Assembly (NCBI RefSeq): GCF_001299475.1
Contig: NZ_CYUJ01000002.1
Span: 186,001-250,000 of the forward strand
Length of the DNA: 64,000 nucleotides
Reading direction: 5' to 3'
From: Neofamilia massiliensis
GTDB lineage: Bacteria; Bacillota; Clostridia; Tissierellales; Peptoniphilaceae
Made by a program: the position numbers and the translations under genes. Position 1 is the first letter of the stretch. Every line of letters starts with the position of its first letter. The notes under the pieces were generated by a model. That model was not told the DNA's origin, ran no database searches, and worked only from the letters and a program-made list of their open reading frames with translations. Below, in pieces: positions 31,693 to 39,746 of the stretch.

Positions 31693-33888
31693 TTGAAAAA
31701 GAAGATATTTTGTTTTATCTTACTAGTCGTAAGTTTAATAAACTCTTCTGGCCTAGCTCAGGCTGAGGAAGTTAATATAAATAAATCCATGAAGGTCCAG
31801 TATCTAATTGACAACAAAATTGTCATTGGGAGGACGACTGAAGATGATTCTAAGGTGGACTATGCCCTTCACGAAAATATTACTAGGGCAGAGATTTCAA
31901 AACTCCTAGTAAATCTCTTAGACCTAGATCAAATTGCTGAATCCTTAAAGGGGACTGTCTTATCTTTTGCAGATGTTAAGGCAGACCACTGGGCATCAGG
32001 TTATATAAATGCCTTGACTACAGAAGATTTAGATAAAAATCTTAGAAGACGAGTTATTGTCGGCTTCCCAAATGGAAAATTTTTGCCAGAAAAAGATCTT
32101 TCCTACGAAGAACTGGCGACTATGTTAGTTAGAATTTGTAAAAGCGATTTGACTAAAGAAGATGAAGAGAAAGCTATTTGGGCGACATCTTATATGAAAT
32201 GGGCTGCTGACCTTGGAATTCTCGATGATATTACTTTTGACGATTCAAGAAAGAGAATTTCTAGAGAAGATGCCTTTGTTATGGTCTACAATGCCAGAGA
32301 GATTCTCGGCATGAATAAAGAAAACTCTGTAGACTTTGGCGACAAGTTGGGTATTATTTCTAAGTTTCAAGCTGGATTTTTAGAGGTCAACCAAGACTCA
32401 GAAAATCTTTATACCATTGACGAAAATACAAGATTTGCCCAAGGGACAAATATATTTGACCTTTATAAAAATGCAGATAGGGTAGGGTCCCTAATTAGAT
32501 TTATTGCAGATGAAAACAAGCATGTTGATATAATTATGGAACTTGGAAATCCTAGAGATTTAGCCATCGAAGGCAACTGGCAGGACCTTGCTGAAAAAGT
32601 AATATCGGCTAGAGAGGACACTTATTTTTCTTATGACTACACAGGGTCTTATGAAATTACTCTTGCTGGAGTCAAGGCAGAAATTACCAAGGACACAAAA
32701 CTCTTTGCAGCAGATGAAAAGAATAATATTCTCGGGCCAATAAAAGACCCAGGCCAAGTTTTTGAACATTATGTCAAGTACAGAAGGCCTTTAAAAAATG
32801 TCTATATGGGCTACACATCTTATAGAACATACAATGAAGCCAATATTATAGTCTTTAATGACGTAGACCTTTTCCAAGGCAAGGAAGAACTTAGAAGAAT
32901 TACCACTCCAATAACTTCAGACTTTAAATTTACAGCTGAGTCTATGATTGGTGGAGAAGAAAAAGTTTTTGATCTTAGAAATTCAGGAGTTTTTCCTGGC
33001 GACTTGGACCTAGACTTTATGGATGTCATCTTAATGAGATTTGATTCTTACGAAAATGCCAGACTGCTTCAAAGGCCAAAAAAACTTATTGACTATAAGA
33101 CTGCGCCAGTTTATAGGGTCCACTCTTATGATGGAAGAGTTTTAGTTTTAAGAGACCAGTACAATAGAGAGCTACCACTTACAACTAGGCAGACGGCAAT
33201 TTTTAAGCCAGGTCAGCTTAAAGTTGGAGACCATGTTCAAGTTTTAATCCTGCCGCCTCAAGTTATTGTTGACTTACTTGGACAGGACAAGTTAATGGAT
33301 TTAGACCTAGAAGATTTTGATTTAGGAAAAATTGATTTTAAAGACCTGCTTAAGGATATAAGAATAGAAGATTTGATTATTGCTCTTGAGTCTATTCACT
33401 CAGCCTATGATCTTAGCCTGCAAGCAATGGCAGTTTCAATTGTGCCTGATGACTTGAGAGGAGCCTTGCCACTTTCTTTTAGAAATGGAGATAACAAGGC
33501 CTATGTAAGCGAAATTTATGACGACTATGTTGTCTTAGGAGAAAAAGTTGATGGGATTTTTGTAAACCAAAAGGCCTACAAGTACTTCCAAGCTGATAGG
33601 AAAAAGTTAGACCTAGCGAAAAACTTTTCTCTGCCAATAGTCTATGACCAAGCTTATATGGGATATTATGAACCTTATCTTACTAATGTAGATTTTTATT
33701 TTGACTATGAGGAATTTGCTAAACTTTCTAATGAGGCCCTAGAAAAAATTTTAGCAGCAAGTGATAAAAATAAGGTTGACTTAGACAGGCTAGTAGAACT
33801 TTACAGGCAAATAGAAAAGTCAAAGATAAGAGAAGACCTTAAAGACCAGGTAAAAAACTTTGGAACTTGGCTTTATTTAAATAATTAA
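31693..33888 (+). CDS. SLH-domain surface protein
   Basis: 731 residues from a TTG with agggtggt upstream. The signal peptide is cut near AQA/E. Three SLH domains cover about 28-205; the clearest is FADVKADHWASGYINAL, followed by VGFPNGKFLPEKDLSYEELA. The remaining 500 residues are a mix of beta-rich segments and an acidic patch (MDLDLEDFDLGKIDFKDLL, about 535-560) that match nothing I know. It shares the anchoring type with the protein at 2994 but not its repeats. Confidence 0.85.
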   Translation: MKKKIFCFILLVVSLINSSGLAQAEEVNINKSMKVQYLIDNKIVIGRTTEDDSKVDYALHENITRAEISKLLVNLLDLDQIAESLKGTVLSFADVKADHWASGYINALTTEDLDKNLRRRVIVGFPNGKFLPEKDLSYEELATMLVRICKSDLTKEDEEKAIWATSYMKWAADLGILDDITFDDSRKRISREDAFVMVYNAREILGMNKENSVDFGDKLGIISKFQAGFLEVNQDSENLYTIDENTRFAQGTNIFDLYKNADRVGSLIRFIADENKHVDIIMELGNPRDLAIEGNWQDLAEKVISAREDTYFSYDYTGSYEITLAGVKAEITKDTKLFAADEKNNILGPIKDPGQVFEHYVKYRRPLKNVYMGYTSYRTYNEANIIVFNDVDLFQGKEELRRITTPITSDFKFTAESMIGGEEKVFDLRNSGVFPGDLDLDFMDVILMRFDSYENARLLQRPKKLIDYKTAPVYRVHSYDGRVLVLRDQYNRELPLTTRQTAIFKPGQLKVGDHVQVLILPPQVIVDLLGQDKLMDLDLEDFDLGKIDFKDLLKDIRIEDLIIALESIHSAYDLSLQAMAVSIVPDDLRGALPLSFRNGDNKAYVSEIYDDYVVLGEKVDGIFVNQKAYKYFQADRKKLDLAKNFSLPIVYDQAYMGYYEPYLTNVDFYFDYEEFAKLSNEALEKILAASDKNKVDLDRLVELYRQIEKSKIREDLKDQVKNFGTWLYLNN

Positions 33889-33915
33889 AGATGGATACAA
33901 GGATGATTAAAGACA

Positions 33916-34734
33916 ATGATAAAAATTTCAGATGTGTATTTTAAATACAACGAAGACGAAGATGAAAAATACGCCTTAAGGGGAATAAATTTAGATATTA
34001 AAGACGGAGAGTTTGTAGCTATAATTGGCCACAATGGATCTGGCAAGTCAACCCTTGCAAAACTTTTAAATGGCCTCTATCTACCAACTAAGGGAGATAT
34101 TTTCATTAAGGATATGAACACCAAGGACGAAGACAAAATTTGGGACATAAGAAAGGCAGCAGGTATGGTCTTTCAAAATCCTGACAACCAAATTGTAACT
34201 ACAATTGTCGAAGAGGAAATTGCCTTTGGGCCAGAAAATATTGGCCTGCCAAGGGAAGAAATTAGACAGAGAATTGACTATGCCCTTAAGGTTGTTGAAA
34301 TGGAAAAATATCTCCACCACGCTCCTCATCTTCTCTCAGGTGGACAAAAGCAGCGTATAGCCATAGCTGGAATTCTCGCTATGAATCCATCTTGCATAAT
34401 TTTAGATGAGCCAACGGCTATGCTTGACCCAACTGGGAGAAAAGAAGTTATTGATACAATTTATAAATTAAATGCAGTGGAAAAAAAGACTATCCTCTTA
34501 ATTACCCACAATATGGAAGAAACTGTTAAGGCAGACAGGGTTGTAGTTATGAACAAGGGCCAAGTTTATTTAGAAGGAACTCCAAGGGAAATCTTTTCTA
34601 AAGTTGAGGAGCTAAAGGCAATTGGCCTAGATGTTCCTGCAGTAACTGAACTTGCCTACAAGTTAAACGCAGATGGTTATTTAGATGACTTCAAGGTTTT
34701 AAATATAGAGGAGCTAGTTGATAAATTATGTTAA
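33916..34734 (+). CDS. ecfA1: Energy-coupling factor transporter ATPase EcfA1
   Basis: 272 residues. Walker A GHNGSGKST, Q-loop VFQNPDNQIVTT, signature LSGGQKQRIAIAG, Walker B CIILDEPTAMLDP and H-loop ITHNMEE are intact. It is the first gene of ecfA1-ecfA2-ecfT-truA, the standard ECF module that powers vitamin and metal S-components encoded elsewhere. The binding site is weak and distant (aagga, about 13 bases). A 13-codon frame with similar spacing overlaps the start, so translation may be coupled or low. Confidence 0.95.
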   Translation: MIKISDVYFKYNEDEDEKYALRGINLDIKDGEFVAIIGHNGSGKSTLAKLLNGLYLPTKGDIFIKDMNTKDEDKIWDIRKAAGMVFQNPDNQIVTTIVEEEIAFGPENIGLPREEIRQRIDYALKVVEMEKYLHHAPHLLSGGQKQRIAIAGILAMNPSCIILDEPTAMLDPTGRKEVIDTIYKLNAVEKKTILLITHNMEETVKADRVVVMNKGQVYLEGTPREIFSKVEELKAIGLDVPAVTELAYKLNADGYLDDFKVLNIEELVDKLC

Positions 34735-35591
34735 TTGAATTAAAAGATGTGTCACATTATTATAGCAAGGGCAGCCACTATGAAGTTAAGGCCTTGGACC
34801 AAGTAAACTTACAAATAAATGAAGGAGAGTTTGTCGCTATAATCGGCCACACAGGGTCAGGAAAGTCAACTTTGATCCAACACTTTAACGGCCTTATTGA
34901 ACCTACTGAAGGGGAAGTTATAGTTGAAGGCCAGTCTCTTAAGGATCCAAAAACTGTTAAGGCAAAAATTCGTCAAAAGGTTGGCCTGGTCTTCCAATAT
35001 CCAGAACACCAACTTTTTGAAGAAACTGTTTCTAAGGACATAGCCTTTGGGCCACTAAATTTAGGATATAGCAAGGAAGAAACTGAAAAGTTAGTTAGGG
35101 AAACTATGGAAAGAGTTGGTCTTTCTTACGAAAAATACAAGGACCAATCTCCAATGGCCTTATCAGGTGGAGAAAAGAGAAGGGTTGCCATAGCTGGAGT
35201 TTTAGTTATGCAGCCAAAGGTTTTAGTCTTAGATGAACCAACTGCTGGCCTAGACCCAATGGGACGAAATGAAATCTTAAATGAGATCAAAGAAATCTAT
35301 GAGACCCTAGGCATAACAGTAATTTTAGTTTCTCACTCAATGGACGATGTAGCAGAGTTAGTTGATAGAATTATTGTTATGAAAGGCGGGAGGGTTTTTA
35401 TGGACAATAAACCTAAAGAAGTTTTCCGCCACGAAGAAGAGCTTGTTTCCATCGGCCTAGGCGTTCCCCAAATCACTTCCTTTATGAAGGCAATGAAAGA
35501 AAAAGGCTGTGATGTAAATACAGATATTATAAATATAGAAGATGCAAAAGTTGAAATAGAAAATTATTTAAGGAGGAGAAAAGATGCTTAA
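34728..35591 (+). CDS. ecfA2: Energy-coupling factor transporter ATPase EcfA2
   Basis: 287 residues. GHTGSGKST, VFQYPEHQLFEET (typical of EcfA2), LSGGEKRRVAIAG and VLVLDEPTAGLDP are present. It overlaps ecfA1 by 7 bp and ecfT by 8 bp, so the three are co-translated. It forms the ATPase heterodimer with EcfA1. Confidence 0.96.
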   Translation: MLIELKDVSHYYSKGSHYEVKALDQVNLQINEGEFVAIIGHTGSGKSTLIQHFNGLIEPTEGEVIVEGQSLKDPKTVKAKIRQKVGLVFQYPEHQLFEETVSKDIAFGPLNLGYSKEETEKLVRETMERVGLSYEKYKDQSPMALSGGEKRRVAIAGVLVMQPKVLVLDEPTAGLDPMGRNEILNEIKEIYETLGITVILVSHSMDDVAELVDRIIVMKGGRVFMDNKPKEVFRHEEELVSIGLGVPQITSFMKAMKEKGCDVNTDIINIEDAKVEIENYLRRRKDA

Positions 35592-36384
35592 GGACATAAC
35601 AATTGGCCAGTATTATCCTGCAGATTCAATCGTCCACAAAACTGATCCTCGTGTAAAGATGATCCTAGGTTTTATCTATATAATTTTTCTATTTATTGTA
35701 TCTAGTTTTGTTGGCTACGGCCTAGTTTTTCTCTGGATTTTATTGGCAACAAAAATTTCAAAAATTCCAGTAAAGTTAATTGTAAAAGGCCTAAAGCCCT
35801 TAAGATGGATTATTTTAATTACCTTTATAATAAATATGCTCTTTACCAAGGGAACAGTTCTCTATGCCCTTGGACCAATAAAAGTAACTGAAGAAGGCCT
35901 TTATAATGCATCGAGAATGGCAGTTAGGCTTTGTCTACTAGTAATGGGAACCTCCCTTACAACACTAACAACTTCACCTGTAGCCCTTACAGATGGAATT
36001 GAAGGACTTTTTTCTCCGCTTAAAAAAATTGGCTTTCCAGCCCACGAACTGGCAATGATGATTACTATTGCCTTGAGATTTGTGCCAACATTAATTGACG
36101 AGACAGACAAGATTATGAAGGCCCAAATGGCTAGGGGAGCAGACTTTGAATCTGGAAATGTAATTAAAAGGGCAAAAAACACAGTGCCACTTATTATTCC
36201 CCTACTTCTAAGTTCAATTAACAGGGCAGACGAACTTGCCATTGCTATGGAGGCTAGATGCTACCATGGAGATGAAGGCAGGACAAAATTAAATCCACTG
36301 AAAATTGATTCAAGAGATATAATGGTATTTGTCTTTACTATACTTTCCTTTGTAGCAATTTTCTTTGTGGAGAGACTAGTATGA
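35584..36384 (+). CDS. ecfT: Energy-coupling factor transmembrane protein EcfT
   Basis: 266 residues with about five to six membrane helices. The start GQYYPADSIVHKTDPRVKM is the family signature. The cytoplasmic coupling helices carry AQMARGADFESG and AMEARCYHG, the Ala-Arg motifs that bind the ATPases. Its stop overlaps the truA start (ATGA). Confidence 0.95.
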   Translation: MLKDITIGQYYPADSIVHKTDPRVKMILGFIYIIFLFIVSSFVGYGLVFLWILLATKISKIPVKLIVKGLKPLRWIILITFIINMLFTKGTVLYALGPIKVTEEGLYNASRMAVRLCLLVMGTSLTTLTTSPVALTDGIEGLFSPLKKIGFPAHELAMMITIALRFVPTLIDETDKIMKAQMARGADFESGNVIKRAKNTVPLIIPLLLSSINRADELAIAMEARCYHGDEGRTKLNPLKIDSRDIMVFVFTILSFVAIFFVERLV

Positions 36385-37145
36385 TAAACATCGCCCTTAA
36401 AGTTTCTTATAAGGGAAAGGCCTATGCAGGTTTTCAAATTCAACCAGACCAAGAAACTATCCAAGGGGTTTTAGAAGATGTCCTGTCTCAGACCTTTAAA
36501 GAAGAAGTAAAAGTCGTTGCAGCAGGGAGAACTGACGCAGGAGTTCATGCCCTAGGCCAGGTTATAAATTTTCAAGTTACTAAATGCCACATTGACATTG
36601 GCAACCTGCCTAAGGTTTTAAACTACAAACTGCCAGAAGATATTTCTATAATTGGAGCAGCCTTTGTAGATGAAAATTTTTCTGCCAGGTTTTCTGCCCA
36701 GTCAAAAATTTACAAGTATGTAATTTATAACAACCGTTACAGATCGGCGCTTTATGGAGATTATTCTTTTTGCTTTCCCCACTACTTAGATGTAGATAAA
36801 ATGAGAGAGGCGGCAAAAGCCATTGTCGGCACTCACGACTTTCAGTCTTTTATGGGCCGCTATGCTCAGGTGAAGGATTCAATAAGGACTATTTATTCAG
36901 TTGATATAAAAAGAAAGGGGGACTTTGTTGAAATAGTATTTCACGGCCAGGCCTTTTTAAAGAACATGATTAGAATTTTAGTAGGGTCTCTGTGTGACAT
37001 TGGGAGAGCAAAGCTCGCAGTTGACTTTATAGAACAAGCAATAAAAGCAAAAGACAGGACCAAGGCAGGCTTTACAGCTCCAGCTTGTGGCCTGTTTTTA
37101 ATGGAAGTCATCTATGACCAGAAAATAAATTTTAGAGAATCATAA
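36381..37145 (+). CDS. truA: tRNA pseudouridine synthase A
   Basis: 254 residues. It makes pseudouridine at positions 38-40 of tRNA. The catalytic aspartate is D52 in AAGRTDAGVHALGQV. FSARFSAQSKIYKYVIYN and VGTHDFQSFMG are the other family blocks. It overlaps ecfT by 4 bp, the conserved order in Firmicutes. Confidence 0.97.
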   Translation: MINIALKVSYKGKAYAGFQIQPDQETIQGVLEDVLSQTFKEEVKVVAAGRTDAGVHALGQVINFQVTKCHIDIGNLPKVLNYKLPEDISIIGAAFVDENFSARFSAQSKIYKYVIYNNRYRSALYGDYSFCFPHYLDVDKMREAAKAIVGTHDFQSFMGRYAQVKDSIRTIYSVDIKRKGDFVEIVFHGQAFLKNMIRILVGSLCDIGRAKLAVDFIEQAIKAKDRTKAGFTAPACGLFLMEVIYDQKINFRES

Positions 37146-37175
37146 GATAGCAGAGAGGAAAAATTAGGAGATCTA

Positions 37176-38084
37176 ATGAGTAGTTTTTTAGAAACATTTT
37201 TATTGGTATTTTTTGCAGAAATGGGAGACAAGTCTCAGTTTTTGGCCCTGGCCTTTGCATCTAAGTACAAGTTGTCGAAAGTGCTTTTAGGTGTTGGCCT
37301 AGGCATTGGCCTTAACCACGGCCTAGCTATAATTTTAGGATCTTTTTTAGGATCGGTAATTGACCTGAACTTGTTAAAATTTTTTGCCAGTATTTTATTT
37401 ATTGTCTTTGGACTTTTGTCCCTGGTCTTTGACTATGGAGAGGAAGAAGACGAGGATCATAGATTTGAAAAATTTGGTCCAGTTGTTTTAATAGCTGGAA
37501 CATTTTTCTTAGGAGAACTTGGCGACAAGACCCAAATTATTGCAATGACCATGGGAGCAGTTAGCGGAAATAAAATTCTAACCTTTCTAGCAACTTGGTC
37601 GTCAATGATGTTAGTTTCCTTAATTGGAATTCTCTTGGCCAAGGTTTTACAAAAACAGCTGCCAGAAGTTACAATGAAACTTATTGCTGCAGGACTTTTT
37701 ATTTTCTTTGGTCTAACAGGTCTTTGGGAAGGCTTTAAGTACTTTGACCTTTCAAAAATTTATATGGTCTTAGTTTTAGCTCTCTTAGGTCTGGGACTTT
37801 ATTTAATAATCAAGAAAAACCAAAAAGCCAAGGACGAATATTTTATAAAAGAGATTACAAAAAACCTAGACTCTTGTGTGGGCTGCACTGAAGAAGTTTG
37901 CAACTGCCAAACTAGGGACAACATAGAAGAGCTGACTAGGGAATATTTAGGCGGCGACCTAGCCTTTGTGGGAAATATTATAAACTATCTAGAAGGCCTA
38001 AAAAAGATTTCACCTAAGCACTACTACAAACTCTATCAGACAATTATTGACGAAAATTACAAGGACAAAATTATAAATAGATGA
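37176..38084 (+). CDS. GDT1/TMEM165-family transporter with Cys-rich tail
   Basis: 302 residues. Two copies of the E-x-G-D-(K)-(S/T) motif (FFAEMGDKSQFLALA near 14, ELGDKTQIIAMTMGA near 112) and six to seven helices define the UPF0016 family, cation (Mn2+/Ca2+) exporters. The family is about 200 residues long. Here an extra about 90-residue cytosolic tail carries CVGCTEEVCNC near residue 240 and a helical end. The cysteines could bind a metal and gate transport. It overlaps the next gene by 4 bp. Confidence 0.88.
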   Translation: MSSFLETFLLVFFAEMGDKSQFLALAFASKYKLSKVLLGVGLGIGLNHGLAIILGSFLGSVIDLNLLKFFASILFIVFGLLSLVFDYGEEEDEDHRFEKFGPVVLIAGTFFLGELGDKTQIIAMTMGAVSGNKILTFLATWSSMMLVSLIGILLAKVLQKQLPEVTMKLIAAGLFIFFGLTGLWEGFKYFDLSKIYMVLVLALLGLGLYLIIKKNQKAKDEYFIKEITKNLDSCVGCTEEVCNCQTRDNIEELTREYLGGDLAFVGNIINYLEGLKKISPKHYYKLYQTIIDENYKDKIINR

Positions 38085-38811
38085 AAAATATAGAAATGGT
38101 CTACTTCGACTATGGAAACACTTTAATCTACGAAGAGATTTCCTATGGCCCTCAGACCCTAGAGAAAATTTATCAGACCCTTGAAGAAAAAACTCTTAGC
38201 CTAGAAGACTTTTACCAAAAGTTTTTAGAAAAAGTCATTTCTTACCAGGAGGAATATTTTTCAAAAGACAGAGACTTTCTCTATAGAAATATTTTTGCTG
38301 AAATTTTTAGGGAAGAAAATTTAAAATCAGATTTGACCTTTGAAGCCATGGACAAAATTTATTTTGACAGCCATGCAAGAGGCTATCCAATTGAAGGGGC
38401 CAAAGAGCTTTTAGCATATTTAGATGAGAAAAATATTTTCTACGGAGTTATTTCAAATCTTTCTCTTTCTGCAGATAATTTAAGGCAGAGGATCAAAGAA
38501 GTTTTAGAGTTCATGTAGACTTAGTTCTTACTTCAGGTGAATCTTATTATAGAAAACCAGATAAAAATCTCTTTGAACTTGCAGGAAGACAAGTAGAACT
38601 TCCACTTGAAAAAATTCTCTATATAGGAGATAATCCTCTTTGTGATTACAAGGGAGCAAGGGATGCAGGGATGAAGGCCATTTATTTTAATAGCCCTAGA
38701 AATTCTCCCTTTGTTTTAGAAGCAGATAAAATTCCCTTAGAGGAAGGTGCCCTAAGGGTTGACAAACTTATAGATATAATAAAAATTTTAGAAGGTGATA
38801 AAGATGTGTGA
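38081..38811 (+). pseudogene. HAD-family hydrolase, frameshifted
   Basis: The first frame (38081-38518, 145 residues) begins with YFDYGNTLIYEE, the HAD nucleophile motif, and breaks off at LEFM-stop. The next frame over continues directly with VDLVLTSGESYYRKPDK, then ILYIGDNPLCDYKGARDAG, which is motifs III and IV of the same enzyme, to a stop at 38811. Adding one T in gagttcat (about 38507-38514) would restore one 243-residue protein. So this is a one-base deletion or a sequencing error. The intact family removes phosphate from small molecules. Confidence 0.85.
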
Positions 38812-39235
38812 AGATGAAAAATTAGAAAGATTAAAAAATGCCAGAAACGAAGACAAGGGCTTTGCTAGATATATGAATATTGAAACCATAGCCTTAGACG
38901 AAGGTATGGCCCAGGCGAAAATTGAAATGAAATCAGAATACAACAATGCCCAAATGATAGTTCACGGCGGAGTCTTATTTGCCCTAGCAGACGACTGTGG
39001 AGGAACAGCTGCAAGGACCTACGGCCACAATGTAGTTACAGTTAATGCAAACATCGAATACCTAAACCCAGGCATTGGCGTTGAAACTCTTTATGCCAAG
39101 GCCACAGTTTTAAGTAGGGGCAGGAAGATTTTAAGATTTAAAGTTGAAGTAGAAGACCAAGTGAAAAATCTTCTTTGCATGGGGATTTTTACCTACGCAA
39201 CAAAATCTAAAGTTCCAGAAATGCACGAAGGGTAA
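38804..39235 (+). CDS. PaaI-type hotdog thioesterase
   Basis: 143 residues from ATG 38804, six bases after aaggtg; an in-frame GTG at 38795 overlaps that site. The hotdog fold carries NAQMIVHGGVLFALADDCGG, the active-site helix with HGG and Asp, and VTVNANIEYLNPG. Such enzymes cleave acyl-CoA thioesters. It overlaps the end of the HAD reading frame by 8 bp, so the two were one operon. Acyl group unknown. Confidence 0.9.
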   Translation: MCEDEKLERLKNARNEDKGFARYMNIETIALDEGMAQAKIEMKSEYNNAQMIVHGGVLFALADDCGGTAARTYGHNVVTVNANIEYLNPGIGVETLYAKATVLSRGRKILRFKVEVEDQVKNLLCMGIFTYATKSKVPEMHEG

Positions 39236-39255
39236 ATAAATTTAAATCGATCTTG

Positions 39256-39284
39256 AGAGATGAGAAAAACTCGTCTCTTTTTTA
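39256..39284 (+). terminator. Terminator after the thioesterase gene
   Basis: AGAGAtGAG pairs with CTCgTCTCT around aaaaa, followed by six T residues. Confidence 0.8.
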
Positions 39285-39312
39285 TTTTAACTTTTTTGTA
39301 AATATATTTTTC

Positions 39313-39368
39313 TTGACAAAGGAGTTGACAAGGCGTAAACTAAAATTAAATAGTTTACATGATGTAAA
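39313..39368 (+). promoter_or_regulatory. Promoter and BlaI-type operator
   Basis: Two TTGACA boxes lie at 39313 and 39325; the second is 16 bp from TAAATA. Over and after the -10 are two dyads: GTAAACTA (39335-39342) with TAGTTTAC (39351-39358), and TTTACAT-G-ATGTAAA (39354-39368). The TACA/TGTA core is typical of BlaI/MecI/CopY operators, so the BlaI-like gene downstream probably represses itself here. Confidence 0.75.
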
Positions 39369-39382
39369 GCAGGAGGGATAAA

Positions 39383-39745
39383 ATGAAAATAGAAAAGTTA
39401 AGCCAGGCAGAAGAAAATTTAGGAAGACTTATTTGGGACCTTGAACCAATAAAGTCAGCTGACCTAGTTGACATCTGCAAGGAAAAATATTCTTGGTCCA
39501 AGTCCACTACCTACACTCTCCTTAGACGAATTGAGAAAAAAGGAGTTTTTGAAAATAAAAATTCTACAGTGAGATCTAAAATGAGTTTTGATGATTATCA
39601 GGGAAAAATCAGCCAGGACTTTATAGAAGAAAACTATGCAGGGTCCCTGCCAAGATTTTTAACTGCCTTTACTAGAAAAAATAAGTTGACCGATGACGAA
39701 ATTAAAGAATTAGAAGACCTAATTGCCAAACACAAGGAGGAATAA
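39383..39745 (+). CDS. BlaI/MecI-family repressor
   Basis: 120 residues: winged helix at about 5-75 (LGRLIWDLEPIKSADLVDIC, SWSKSTTYTLLRRIEKKG) and a dimerisation helix at the end. In the family the repressor is cut when the membrane protease encoded next to it is activated. Binding site caggagg. The operator overlaps its promoter. Its stop is one base before the protease start. Confidence 0.92.
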   Translation: MKIEKLSQAEENLGRLIWDLEPIKSADLVDICKEKYSWSKSTTYTLLRRIEKKGVFENKNSTVRSKMSFDDYQGKISQDFIEENYAGSLPRFLTAFTRKNKLTDDEIKELEDLIAKHKEE

Positions 39746-39746
39746 A

